Part shown: positions 12,848 to 21,693 of the stretch, one piece after another | Layout: each line of letters begins with the position of its first letter | Position numbering within the stretch: position 1 is the stretch's first letter | Source of the DNA: Planctomycetota bacterium | GTDB taxonomy: Bacteria; Planctomycetota; UBA1135; GCA-002686595 | Assembly (NCBI GenBank): GCA_009691855.1 | Contig: SIAI01000038.1 | Coordinates: 1 to 38,332 of the forward strand | DNA length: 38,332 nt | Reading direction: 5' to 3' | Translations under genes and position numbers: made by a program | Notes under the pieces: model-generated | What the model saw: only the letters and a program-made list of their open reading frames with translations | Told to the model about the DNA's origin: nothing | The model's database searches: none

Positions 12848-15684
12848 GCGCCGTGGGTCGCGTCGGGCCACAGCTCACGCCAAGCGCGGCGCGGCGCGCC
12901 GCCGCGGCCCGCCAGGCGCGCCAGGAGCTGCGGCGAGACGCGCAGGTCCTCGAGCGCGGTCTCGGCCAGCACCTGGCCGCAGGCTTCCACGATCGAGTCG
13001 CCGTCCAGGTGCTGGTAGGCGTAGACCTGATCGGGGCGGCCGCACTTCGAGAATTTGCGCACGGCCAGGGTGAGCTGCTTCACGCCCACGATCGAGCCGA
13101 TGTTGTCGAGCAGGCCCGCTTCGCCGTCGCACACCGCGACGCACGGCACGCGCCGCCCGGCCAGGGACACGAGCCCGGCCTCGCTCTCGGCCGCGCCCGC
13201 GACGGCGAACAGGTCGCCGCTGACGCCGAGATTCTCGCGCAGGTGCCGGTAGTCGTCCTGGTGGCCGAGGATGCCCAGCAGCAGCTCGGGCGAGGTGATC
13301 ACGATCACGTTGGCGAACACGCCGCGCGCGAGGAGCTTGTGCGCCGCGTCGAGCGCCTCGGTCGCGACCGAGCCCATCACGAACAGCTGCACCACGTTGT
13401 CGCCCGCTTCGTAACCGGCGTAGCCGCGCCAATCGACGAGGTAGTACGCGCCGCGTAGCACGTCGACGCGCACGTTCGCGAGGATCGCGGCGTCGGCGAG
13501 CGGCGTCAGCGTGCTCTCGTCGAGCGCCGCGCCCCAGCTCGCGTCCGCGCCCGCCGGCGCGAGCTCCGCGCCCGCCGGCAGTTCGGCCTTGAAGCGCGCC
13601 GCGCGGCGCAGGTTCTCCAGCAGCCAGACCTGCGGCACGGCGCGCGTCACGGCGCGGATCAGCACGCCGCGCCGGCCCTCGTTCTCGTCCAACATGTGCC
13701 GGCGGATCGCGTCGGCCAGGATCCACTCCATCTCCAGCGCGAAGAACGGCTCCCAGGTGATCAGGTTCGGGATCTGGATGTCGGACTTCCACGAGTGCTG
13801 CGCGCCCTCGAAGGACAGCGTCACGCCGCTGGGCGTGCCGATGATCACGAACTCCGCGCCCCAGTAGAGGTTGTAGTACAGCTGGTCGAGCGCGCGCTTG
13901 ATGAAGAAGTCGTACACGGTCATGATCGGGAAGGAGGGATTGCCCGTGTAGTGGGCCATCTTCCCGAACGCGCCCGCGGCGGACATGCAGTTGGCCTCGG
14001 CGATCTCGAAGCGAATGTGGCGCGTCCACGGATCGCTGAAGGTCATCAGCTCGGGGTGGCGCGCCTTGAACTCGGCCTGCTCGTGCTCGCTCTCCGACTT
14101 CGGGCCGTAGACGCGCTTGTCCAGTACGGGCGCGATGTTGGTCGAGGTACCGACGTCGGGCGAGAGCGTGAGCACGTAGCCGGCCACGCTGGCCCAGCGC
14201 TTCTCGTCCTCGGTCAGCGGCTTCGGCTTGCCGCCGCCCGGCGCACCCGCGCGCGCATCGGCCGAGGGCGGGGTCGAGACGCGCACCAGCTTGGCCGCGA
14301 TCTGGCCCCACATCCATTGCGTGTGCGCCATGGGAAACAGCGCGAGGTCGATGGCGAGCGTCGCGGGCAGCCCACCCGCGGCCTCGACCGTGCGCCGCGC
14401 GGACTCGCGCTTCTCACGGCGCTGCTTGCGCGAGCGCGCGATGCCCTCGCGGAACTTCTCGCCGCGTGCGGTGAGGTAGTGGCCCTCGGCACTCTCGGCC
14501 GGGAACAGCGCGTAGGGGTCCGCGCGCGTCAACCCATGACGCGCGAGCACGCCCTCGACCTCGTCCTCGTTGGGCAAGGACGAGTGGTTGGAGGGGTCGG
14601 CAAAGCAATCCAGGCCCCAGCCCTTGATCGTGTGCGCGACGATGAGCGTCGGTTGCGTGGCGCTGCTCTTCGCCGTACGCAGGGCCTCGATCACCTTGCT
14701 CATGTCGTGCCCGCCGAGGTCGGTGAAGGCGCGCACGACCTCGTCGTCGGAGAGGTCCTTGACGAAGCGATGGGCGCGCTCCGAGTGCTGGCGCAGCAGC
14801 GTGCGGCACAGGAACGCGTCGCGCTTGAACAGCGACAGCTGGAATTCGTAGTCGGTCAGCACGAGCTCGAACAGCTCACGCAGCGCCTCGCCGCCCTTGC
14901 GCGCGAACAGCTCCTCGCGGAACGCGCCGTGGCGCAGCTGGATCACGCGCCAGCCGTTCGCCTCCGCCGTGCGCTGGATGCGATCGCAATCGCGCCCGTG
15001 CAGGCCCTTCTCGTTGGGCATGCGCGTGCCGTCGAGGTTCTGGCGGTTGTAGTCGATGATCCAGGTCACGTTGCCGAGCAGGCGTTCGGCCGCGTCGGGC
15101 ATGGCCTCGAGAAGCGAGCCCTCGCGGAACTCCGAGTCGCCGATCAGCGACCAGAAGTGCGCGCTCTTCGGCACCTCGCGCCCGTGGTCGACCGCGTAGC
15201 GGTGCGCCAGCGCCAGGTACACCGAGGCGACCGGCGGGATACCGACCGAGCCCGAGGGCAGGAAGTGGAACGAGTCGGGGTCGGTGCGCGCGTGGTAGCT
15301 CTGGAACACGTCCTTGGCGCCGGCCTCGGGGAACTGGCGCAAGCGCGACATGAGCGCCTTGGCCTCCTCCACCGTCAGCCACGTGCCGTCCTCGCGCCCG
15401 AAGACCTGCATGAGGTGGTGGTAGGCGTGGTCCACCGGCGACGCGTGGGGCTTGCAGCACACGTAGTCCTCGACGTTGCGCACGGCGAGGTGCAGCGCGC
15501 CGAGGATGTGCAAGGAACTCGCGCAGGCCGCCGGGTGCCCGCCGACCTTGGGGTCGCCCGGACGCTTGTCGGCGCGGTGGTTCGCCTCCCAGATCAGGTG
15601 CACCATCTGGGCGAAGGCGCGCTCGGCGATGCGTCCGAGGAGCGCGGGCGGGGCGGTGGTGGGCTCGACAGTCGTGGGAGTCAT
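12844..15684 (-). CDS. AceE/transketolase-family thiamine diphosphate enzyme
   Basis: The 946-residue product has the layout of homodimeric pyruvate dehydrogenase E1 (AceE, about 890 residues). The N-terminal half is the thiamine-diphosphate domain with SFHFLPSGSVGIPP, then the diphosphate/Mg motif GDSEFREG (182-189) paired with DYNRQNLDG (211-219), and HTIKGWG (350-356). The second half carries the pyrimidine-binding domain (SDPWTRHIRFEIAEANCM, then MTVYDFFIKRALDQLYYNLYWG), and a C-terminal transketolase domain follows. In E. coli AceE the motif is GDGEMDEPE; here GDS replaces GDG and the rest is diverged. No E2 or E3 gene is adjacent; a Nudix gene follows. It could be a true pyruvate dehydrogenase E1 or a related 2-oxoacid or ketose enzyme. 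Confidence 0.8.
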   Translation of the reverse strand: MTPTTVEPTTAPPALLGRIAERAFAQMVHLIWEANHRADKRPGDPKVGGHPAACASSLHILGALHLAVRNVEDYVCCKPHASPVDHAYHHLMQVFGREDGTWLTVEEAKALMSRLRQFPEAGAKDVFQSYHARTDPDSFHFLPSGSVGIPPVASVYLALAHRYAVDHGREVPKSAHFWSLIGDSEFREGSLLEAMPDAAERLLGNVTWIIDYNRQNLDGTRMPNEKGLHGRDCDRIQRTAEANGWRVIQLRHGAFREELFARKGGEALRELFELVLTDYEFQLSLFKRDAFLCRTLLRQHSERAHRFVKDLSDDEVVRAFTDLGGHDMSKVIEALRTAKSSATQPTLIVAHTIKGWGLDCFADPSNHSSLPNEDEVEGVLARHGLTRADPYALFPAESAEGHYLTARGEKFREGIARSRKQRREKRESARRTVEAAGGLPATLAIDLALFPMAHTQWMWGQIAAKLVRVSTPPSADARAGAPGGGKPKPLTEDEKRWASVAGYVLTLSPDVGTSTNIAPVLDKRVYGPKSESEHEQAEFKARHPELMTFSDPWTRHIRFEIAEANCMSAAGAFGKMAHYTGNPSFPIMTVYDFFIKRALDQLYYNLYWGAEFVIIGTPSGVTLSFEGAQHSWKSDIQIPNLITWEPFFALEMEWILADAIRRHMLDENEGRRGVLIRAVTRAVPQVWLLENLRRAARFKAELPAGAELAPAGADASWGAALDESTLTPLADAAILANVRVDVLRGAYYLVDWRGYAGYEAGDNVVQLFVMGSVATEALDAAHKLLARGVFANVIVITSPELLLGILGHQDDYRHLRENLGVSGDLFAVAGAAESEAGLVSLAGRRVPCVAVCDGEAGLLDNIGSIVGVKQLTLAVRKFSKCGRPDQVYAYQHLDGDSIVEACGQVLAETALEDLRVSPQLLARLAGRGGAPRRAWRELWPDATHGA

Positions 15685-15907
15685 GCGGGGATCCGTCCCG
15701 CCCGCGGCTCAGGATCGAGCTCGCGGCGGGGCGCGAAACCCACGTTCCTAACCGAGCCGCGCTCGGATGCAAAGGTCCGCCCGGCGCGGAAACGCGAATC
15801 GGTCCGGGAAGGGCACGGCACGAGGCCGGGAAGGCGCGCGTGCGGCTGGCGGGAAGACCTGTGCGTCGGCCGGGCGAGCAAGCTAGAGTTTCCCTCCGTC
15901 GGCGCCG

Positions 15908-16654
15908 ATGGAGGACTTGCCGACGGAGCCGCTCCCTGGCCCAGCGATCTTGACCCTCGAGCTCGAATCCGCCTCCCTGACCGTGCCCGCGCGCCTGGCG
16001 CGCCCCGAGTCCGTCCGTTCGCGTTCCTGGCAGCGCAGCGCCGAGCACTGGGCCGCGCTCGCCCCGCGCGGGCTGTACGCGCGCGGCTTGCGCAGCATGC
16101 TGCTGTGGCTGGTGGCGACTTGTCTGCTCTTCCTGGCTCTCGCGCCGGCGCTGGTCATCGCGCTCGTCAACCTCTTCGTGCAGGGCGATCCGCGACGCAT
16201 CTTCTTCACGCAGCTGCGCGTGGGCTACCGCGGGCGCCTGTTCGTGCTCTACAAGTTCCGCACGATGCGCGACCACGCGGGTGACGACCACGCGCGCGTC
16301 ACCTCCTTCGGGCGCCTGCTGCGCAACACGCACTTGGACGAGCTGCCGCAGCTCCTGAACGCGCTGCTCGGCGACATGTGCCTGATCGGGCCGCGCCCAG
16401 AGATGATCGCGACCGAGCGCTGGGCCGCGCGCCATCTGCCGGAGTTCAGCGAGCGCCTGGCACTGCTGCCGGGCCTGACCGGTTACGCACAGATCACCCA
16501 GGGCTACACCGACGGCGGTGACGAGCACGCCTACCGGCAGAAGCTCGAGCTGAACCGCGCCTACCGCGAGCGGCTCTCCTTCGGCCTGGACTGCGCCATC
16601 CTCGTGCGCACCGCGCTGTGGATGCTGCGCGGGCGCGGCTGGCGCAAGAAGTGA
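15908..16654 (+). CDS. Polyprenyl-phosphate sugar-1-phosphate transferase
   Basis: This 248-residue bacterial sugar transferase starts surface-polysaccharide or O-antigen synthesis by moving a sugar phosphate onto a membrane lipid carrier. After about 60 soluble residues a hydrophobic segment (LRSMLLWLVATCLLFLALAP) forms the membrane anchor. Family motifs follow: FTQLRVGYRGRLFVLYKFRTM, then HLDELPQLLNALLGDMCLIG with the catalytic Asp-Glu pair, GPRPEM, and LPGLTGYAQI. This is the small, monotopic (PglC-like) core with no extra transmembrane domain. A TAGAGT hexamer lies 18 bases before the ATG. It begins the polysaccharide-like region and is divergent from the AceE-like gene. Confidence 0.88.
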   Translation: MEDLPTEPLPGPAILTLELESASLTVPARLARPESVRSRSWQRSAEHWAALAPRGLYARGLRSMLLWLVATCLLFLALAPALVIALVNLFVQGDPRRIFFTQLRVGYRGRLFVLYKFRTMRDHAGDDHARVTSFGRLLRNTHLDELPQLLNALLGDMCLIGPRPEMIATERWAARHLPEFSERLALLPGLTGYAQITQGYTDGGDEHAYRQKLELNRAYRERLSFGLDCAILVRTALWMLRGRGWRKK

Positions 16655-16667
16655 CGGCGGAGCGCGC

Positions 16668-16673
16668 TACACT
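16668..16673 (+). promoter_or_regulatory. Possible -10 box before the EF-hand propeller gene
   Basis: TACACT ends nine bases before the GTG start at 16683. If used, the transcript leader would be only two or three bases. No matching -35 box is apparent, so this is weak on its own; it gains weight from similar spacing before gatC and guaB. Confidence 0.3.
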
Positions 16674-16682
16674 GCGCGCCTC

Positions 16683-18095
16683 GTGGCCCCGCTCGCCTCC
16701 GCGCTGTTCCTGACGCTCCTCTCCGGCGATGGCGCCGCGGCCTGGAATCGCTTCCGCGGTCCCAACGGCAGCGGGATCGCAAGCGGCAGCTATCCGGCCG
16801 AGATCGGTCCCGCGCAGGGCGTGCGCTGGTCGCAAGCGCTGCCGCCCGGACACTCCTCCCCCATCCTCAGCGCGAAGCGCGTCTTCGTTACCGCGCTGGA
16901 GGGCGAGAACCTGACCACGCTGGCACTGGAGCGCGAGAGCGGCGCGCTCGCCTGGAAGCAGGCCGTGCCGCGCGCGCGGCAGGGGTACTTCCACCCGGAC
17001 AACCACTCCGCCGCGCCCTCGCCAGCGGTGGACGGCGACACGGTGGTCGTGTTCTTCGAGGAGTTCGGGCTCGTGGCCTACGACCACGACGGGCACGAAC
17101 GCTGGCGCCTCGCGCTCGGTCCGTTCGACAACGCCTACGGCCTGGGCGCCTCGCCGATCCTGGTGGGCGACGTGGTCGTGCTGGCCTGCGACCAGTCCAC
17201 GCACTCGTTCGTGCTCGGCGTCGGCAAGCAGGACGGCAAGGAGCGCTGGCGCACGCCGCGACCGCAGGCCGTGAGCGGCGCGTGCACGCCCGTCACCTGG
17301 CGCGCGGCCGACGGCCGCGAGGAAATCCTGCTGCCCGGCTCGTACCTGCTGGACGCCTACGAGGCGACCAGCGGTGAGCGGCGCTGGTGGGTCAGCGGGC
17401 TCCCGGCGGAGATGAAGTCGGTGCCCGTCGTGCTGGGCGAGCGCGTGTACGTGCACGGCTACAACTCGGCGCTGAACGAGCTCGGCAACCAGGTTGAGCT
17501 GGCACCCTTCGCGGAGGCCGTGGCCAAGCTAGACACCAGCAAGGATGGTCGCATCGGCGCCGCCGAGCTGCCCGACGAGCGCCTGCGCAACAACTTCGAG
17601 TACTACGACCTGGTGCCCGACGGCACGCTGGACGCGGGCGAGTGGGAAGGGCTGCGCGCATCGCTCTCGGCGCTGAACTCCGCGCAGTGCATCCGCCTCG
17701 GCGGCAAGGGCGACGTGAGCGCCACCCACGTGCTCTGGCGCCAGCACCGCGGCGCCCCGCAGCTGCCCTCGCCACTCGTGTACGGCGGCGTGTACTGGAT
17801 GCTGGACGACCAGGGCGGGCTCGTCACCGAGCTCGATCCCGAGTCGGGCGCGATCTTCGGCAAGGAGCGCCTCGCCCACGGCGTCGACGCGTACTACGCC
17901 GCGCCCGTGGGCGCCGACGGCAAGCTCTATCTGTTGAGCCAGAGCGGCATGCTGAGCGTGATCGCCGCGCGCAAGGGCCTCACCGAGCTGCACGCCGCGC
18001 AGTTCGGCGAGAGCTGCTACGCCACGCCCGCGCTCGAGGACGGGCGCATCTACCTGCGCACGGCCTCGAAGCTCTACTGCTTCGGCGCGCCCTGA
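16683..18095 (+). CDS. PQQ-type beta-propeller with an inserted EF-hand pair
   Basis: The product is 470 residues from a GTG start. A short signal-like segment (LASALFLTLLSG) leads to WNRFRGPNGSG, the entry motif of planctomycete-type propellers. Blades such as ERESGALAWKQ and DHDGHERWRLA follow. Residues 284-295 (DTSKDGRIGAAE) and 309-320 (DLVPDGTLDAGE) are two EF-hand calcium loops with acidic residues at positions 1, 5 and 12, placed between blades. Calcium binding outside the cytoplasm is inferred. The gene follows the sugar transferase by 28 bases and converges with the GT4 gene, overlapping it by 22 bases. It is a distant relative of the propeller at 10185-11372, which lacks the EF-hands. 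Confidence 0.85.
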   Translation: MAPLASALFLTLLSGDGAAAWNRFRGPNGSGIASGSYPAEIGPAQGVRWSQALPPGHSSPILSAKRVFVTALEGENLTTLALERESGALAWKQAVPRARQGYFHPDNHSAAPSPAVDGDTVVVFFEEFGLVAYDHDGHERWRLALGPFDNAYGLGASPILVGDVVVLACDQSTHSFVLGVGKQDGKERWRTPRPQAVSGACTPVTWRAADGREEILLPGSYLLDAYEATSGERRWWVSGLPAEMKSVPVVLGERVYVHGYNSALNELGNQVELAPFAEAVAKLDTSKDGRIGAAELPDERLRNNFEYYDLVPDGTLDAGEWEGLRASLSALNSAQCIRLGGKGDVSATHVLWRQHRGAPQLPSPLVYGGVYWMLDDQGGLVTELDPESGAIFGKERLAHGVDAYYAAPVGADGKLYLLSQSGMLSVIAARKGLTELHAAQFGESCYATPALEDGRIYLRTASKLYCFGAP

Positions 18096-19207
18096 AGGGC
18101 CCGCGCGTAGAGCGCGTGGTAGGCCTGCACCATCGCGCCGAAGCCGAACTGCTCCTGGACGCGCGCGAAGTTCCGCTGCCCGAGCGTGGCGCGCGCCGCC
18201 GGCGCCAGCGCCACCATCCGCTGCATCGCCGCGGCCAACGAGTCGGCCTCGACTCCGGCGACGAAGGAAGCCCCTTCCTCGGCCAAGATCGAGCGCACGT
18301 CGCCCACATCGGTCGCGACCACCGGGAGTCCGCAGGCCATGGCCTCGAGCAACGCCACCGGCATCTGCTCGGTGTCGGAGGAGATCAGGAAGGCGTCCAT
18401 GGCGCGGTAGTCCTCGCGTGGATCGCTGCGGTGCCCTACCAGATGCACACGTTCCGTCAGACCCTTGTTGCGCACCGCTTCCGCGACCGCATTGCGTTCG
18501 GGACCGTCGCCCAGCATCAGCAGGTGCGGGCGCGGCGCGCCCGCTTGCTCGGCCACCAGCGCCGTGGCAAGCACTGCGCGGACCGGGTTTTTCTCGGGCC
18601 GCAGGTGGCCCACGAAGCCGAACACGAACGCCGTGCGCGGGATCCCGAGCGCGGCTCGACGCGCGGGGTTGCCATCCGCGCGCGCAAAATCCTCGACGCG
18701 GATGCCGTTCGGGATGCGCTGCAGGCGTTCGGCCGAGAGCTTCCAGCGCTCGCGCGCGATGCGCTCCAGGGTGAACGAGGGCACGATCACCGCCCGCGTG
18801 CCGCTCAGCACGAACCGCCGCGCCCACTCGCGCCGGCGCTTGAAGGACGCGACCTCGTCGGGCCGAAAGCCGTCCTCGTGGTGCACGACCGCGCGCAGAC
18901 CGACGAGGCGCGCGGCGAGCAGCGCGTCGAGCGCGCCGAAGTTGTAGGTCAGCAGGAGGTCCGGTCGCTCGCGGCGCAGCAGCCGCGCCAGGGCCAGGGT
19001 CGTGCGCGGCGTGCCGGCGCGCGGCGGTGCGGGGAGGAGCTCCACGCCGAGCTCCGGCGCGAGCAGCGAGCGCGCATCTGTGCAGCCGTCGAGCGCCAAG
19101 ACCGTGTGGCGCCAGTCGCGCGGCAGCTCCGGCAGGAGCCGCGCCGTGCGCACCTGCGGCCCGCCCGGCGCGAAGGTCGAGAAGACGTGCAGGCAGCGCA
19201 CACTCAC
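18074..19207 (-). CDS. GT4-family glycosyltransferase
   Basis: The product is 377 residues from GTG 19207, which overlaps the upstream stop as GTGA. It has the GT-B layout of family 4. The N-terminal acceptor half starts VRCLHVFSTFAPGGPQVRTA. A middle segment reads IPNGIRVEDF, the donor half starts FVFGFVGHLRPEKNPVRAVL, and the E-x7-E nucleotide-sugar motif is EQMPVALLE followed by AMACGLPVVATDVGDV. It transfers a sugar from a nucleotide donor to an acceptor at the cytoplasmic face, probably for a cell-surface glycan. Neighbours support this: a fused dehydrogenase/epimerase directly upstream and an initiating sugar transferase on the other strand. Confidence 0.9.
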   Translation of the reverse strand: MSVRCLHVFSTFAPGGPQVRTARLLPELPRDWRHTVLALDGCTDARSLLAPELGVELLPAPPRAGTPRTTLALARLLRRERPDLLLTYNFGALDALLAARLVGLRAVVHHEDGFRPDEVASFKRRREWARRFVLSGTRAVIVPSFTLERIARERWKLSAERLQRIPNGIRVEDFARADGNPARRAALGIPRTAFVFGFVGHLRPEKNPVRAVLATALVAEQAGAPRPHLLMLGDGPERNAVAEAVRNKGLTERVHLVGHRSDPREDYRAMDAFLISSDTEQMPVALLEAMACGLPVVATDVGDVRSILAEEGASFVAGVEADSLAAAMQRMVALAPAARATLGQRNFARVQEQFGFGAMVQAYHALYARALQGAPKQ

Positions 19208-21510
19208 GGGGCGCCGTCCCCACCTCCGTCGGGGAACAGGCGCGCCAGGAACTCGCGCGGCTCCTCGCACGGCTGCCAGCCCAGGACCTCGCGCGCGGTG
19301 CGGCACGACAGCGCGGGCCACAGCGAGCGGCTCTTCAGGTCGCGGTAGCTCGGGAAGGCATCGCGCCGGCCGCCGGCCTTCTTCACCAGCCACTTGCCGA
19401 TCTCCATCGTCTGCGAGAGCGCCAGGCTGCGCGGATGGAAGTGCACGTCGCGTCCGCTACGGCGCGCGAAGTGCGCCACGAGCTCCTGCGCCGAGAGCGG
19501 CACGCGCGCGGCGAGGTTCAACGCCTTGCCCTCGAGCTCACGCCCACCGTGGGCCGCCACGCGCGCCAGGGCTTCGGCCACGTCCTCGACCAGGACCAAC
19601 GGCAACGGCCGCTCGCCGCGGCCCCAACCCACGCAATGGTTGTCGCGCACCCACAGGCCCAGGCCAGAGTGCTGGAAGGGCGCGTCGGCGCCCAGCACCA
19701 CCCCCGGCCGCACGATGGTGAGCGGCAGCCCACGTTCCTTGGCCAGGCGCACGAGCTCGCGCTCGGCGGCGATCTTTCCGCGGGCGTAGAGCGCGCGCAG
19801 CTCGGGCTTCGGGTCGGCGCGATCGGCGTCGTCGATCACGGCCGCGCCGCAGTCGGGCCCCAGGTACAGCGCGGCGATCGAGGACACGTACACGAAGCGC
19901 TCGACGCGCGCCTCGAGGCACGCCTCGGCCAGCGCGCGCGTGCCCTGCACCATCGCGCGCTCGATCTCATCCCAAGTGGCGCCGCCGCCGGTCGCGAGGT
20001 GCAACACCACGCGCGCGCCGCGCACGGCCGCGGCGAGGGCCGCGGGCTGGCCGAGCTCGGCGCGCGCGAGTTGCAGCGTGCCAGCGCGCACGGCGCGCTC
20101 CAGGTGCTCGCTCAGGCCCTGCGGTTTGCGCACCGCGGCCGTGACGGGCAGGCCGCGCGCGAGCAGCGCGCGCAGCGTGTGGCGCCCGATGAAGCCGCTC
20201 CCGCCCAGCACGACCACCTCGCCCGCGCGCGCCGGCCGCGGCTCGAGCGCGAGCGCCGGGGCGGGCCGGTGCGGCGGCAGGACGCGCGTGCAGGCCTCGC
20301 ACCATTGCAACACGGCCGCGACCTCGCGCGCGTCACCCGTAGGCGCCTCGCCAGCCCTCAAGCGGAAATGGAACGAGCGCATCGCGCCGCGCATGCCGGC
20401 GTAGAAGGCGTCGCCGCGCGGCGCCAGCCGCAGCGTCTGGCGTAGATACTGGAACAAGCCGGCGCGCGCGTCGCGGATCAGCGCCGCGCCGCGCCGTGCG
20501 CCGGCGAGATAGGCGTCGAAGAAGTCGAGCCAGGGCGTCTTGCGCTCTTCGCACAGGAGGTTGTGTGCAAGGTCCGCGCTCAGCATGCCGTCCGAGCCGC
20601 GCACCTCGAGTGTGCTCTGCTGGAAGGTCGCCCCGAAAGCGAAGGAGAGCTGCACCGAGCCGCGCTCGGCGCGCGCGGCCACCGACCAGCGCTCGTGGAA
20701 CAGCTGTCCCGCGCGCAGCTCGCGCGTGGCCAGCACCAGTGGCTGCACCTCCAGCGGCCGGCCGACGAGCTGCACCACCTGCGCGAAGGGGTGCACGGCC
20801 TGCTCGAAGACGATGTTCTGCGGCGCGCGGAACATCCAGTGCGAGTAGTCGCGCACGTCGAGCTGGCGCAGCGGCACGGCGAGCTGCACGGCGACGTGCT
20901 CGATGCGCCCGATGGCGCCCGAGTGCAGGCGCTCCAGCAAACGCAGGAAGGCCGGATGGTAGGTCGAGTTGTGGTTGGCGCCGAGCACCACGCCGCGCGC
21001 GCGCGCCAGCGCGAACAGCTCGTCGGCCTCGGTGCTCGACAGCGCCAGCGGCTTCTCGACGAACACGCTGAAGCCCAGCTCCAGGCACTCACGCGCGAGA
21101 TGCGCGTGCAGGTCGGGCGGCACGCACAGGTGCACCACGTCCACGCGCTGCGCGACGAGCTCGGCCACGGCCTGCACGGCCGCGGGTACACCGTGGCGGC
21201 GCGCCGCGGAGCGCGCGCGCTCGAGGTCCACGTCGCACAGCGCCACGACCTCGACCTCCGGCACCTCGCGCAGCGCGGCGAGGTGCGTGTCGGCGATGTA
21301 GCCCGTCCCCACCAGCGCGACGCGCGTCGGCCGACCGGCCAGCAGCACGCGCGGGAGGGACGGCGACTGGACTGCTTGCACGAGGGTTTCCTGCACGGGA
21401 GGCCGACTGGGAGCGCGGCTGGGCGGAGCTTGAGCGGGACGGGAGCTCCTAGTGAGCCTTTCGGCCGGCCGCGGGTCGAGGACCGAGCCTCCGTCCCCTC
21501 CCACCGGCAA
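19204..21510 (-). CDS. Fused Gfo/Idh/MocA dehydrogenase and extended SDR epimerase
   Basis: One frame of up to 768 residues joins two enzymes usually made separately. Residues about 60-410 form a Gfo/Idh/MocA oxidoreductase: VALVGTGYIADTHLAAL is the NAD(P) loop and EKP (152-154) carries the catalytic lysine. Residues about 435-765 are an extended short-chain dehydrogenase with VVVLGGSGFIGRHTLRAL, the serine in VYVSSIAALY, and YARGK as the YxxxK pair. Both halves look intact, so a two-step nucleotide-sugar conversion is plausible. The first 38 residues are proline/arginine-rich and may be untranslated; a GTG at 21396 would give VQETLVQAVQ as the start. It overlaps the GT4 gene by GTGA. Confidence 0.85.
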   Translation of the reverse strand: MPVGGDGGSVLDPRPAERLTRSSRPAQAPPSRAPSRPPVQETLVQAVQSPSLPRVLLAGRPTRVALVGTGYIADTHLAALREVPEVEVVALCDVDLERARSAARRHGVPAAVQAVAELVAQRVDVVHLCVPPDLHAHLARECLELGFSVFVEKPLALSSTEADELFALARARGVVLGANHNSTYHPAFLRLLERLHSGAIGRIEHVAVQLAVPLRQLDVRDYSHWMFRAPQNIVFEQAVHPFAQVVQLVGRPLEVQPLVLATRELRAGQLFHERWSVAARAERGSVQLSFAFGATFQQSTLEVRGSDGMLSADLAHNLLCEERKTPWLDFFDAYLAGARRGAALIRDARAGLFQYLRQTLRLAPRGDAFYAGMRGAMRSFHFRLRAGEAPTGDAREVAAVLQWCEACTRVLPPHRPAPALALEPRPARAGEVVVLGGSGFIGRHTLRALLARGLPVTAAVRKPQGLSEHLERAVRAGTLQLARAELGQPAALAAAVRGARVVLHLATGGGATWDEIERAMVQGTRALAEACLEARVERFVYVSSIAALYLGPDCGAAVIDDADRADPKPELRALYARGKIAAERELVRLAKERGLPLTIVRPGVVLGADAPFQHSGLGLWVRDNHCVGWGRGERPLPLVLVEDVAEALARVAAHGGRELEGKALNLAARVPLSAQELVAHFARRSGRDVHFHPRSLALSQTMEIGKWLVKKAGGRRDAFPSYRDLKSRSLWPALSCRTAREVLGWQPCEEPREFLARLFPDGGGDGAP

Positions 21511-21584
21511 CTTCCGCTGGCGCCACGAGAAAGGCTAAGGCCCCCCGCGGAAGGAGGCCGAAAGGGGTTCCATCTCCTCCTTCT

Positions 21585-21628
21585 GGGCCCGGGTTCCCCG
21601 CCTTCTGGGTTGGGACTCGGGCCCTTTT
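21585..21628 (+). other. Hairpin with T-tract upstream of the guaB promoter
   Basis: GGGCCCG at 21585-21591 pairs with CGGGCCC at 21618-21624 across a 26-base loop and is followed by TTTT. On the plus strand this resembles a weak intrinsic terminator or insulator. No plus-strand gene ends near it, so its purpose is unclear. It lies upstream of the proposed guaB promoter and would not be in the guaB mRNA. Confidence 0.3.
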
Positions 21629-21658
21629 CGTGGCTCGGGTCCGGCCGTGCCGGCGCCC

Positions 21659-21687
21659 TTGGTGGTGCGCGCGCTCATCGGTATGAT
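21659..21687 (+). promoter_or_regulatory. guaBA promoter giving a leaderless guaB mRNA
   Basis: TTGGTG at 21659-21664, a 17-base spacer, and TATGAT at 21682-21687 resemble a sigma-70-type promoter. Only six bases separate TATGAT from the guaB ATG at 21694, so transcription would start on the ATG itself. There is no Shine-Dalgarno sequence, which fits leaderless translation. Confidence 0.5.
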
Positions 21688-21693
21688 CGCCCG

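Noticed and set aside
18074..18095. The 22-base convergent overlap between the propeller and GT4 genes as a regulatory antisense device
   Set aside because: Overlaps of this size are common in dense genomes. The equal 22-base overlap at 25396-25417 involves a pseudogene and is probably coincidence.
21585..21628. A purine or guanine-nucleotide riboswitch before guaB
   Set aside because: The hairpin lies upstream of the likely promoter, and the proposed mRNA begins on the ATG, leaving no leader to fold. No known riboswitch core is visible.
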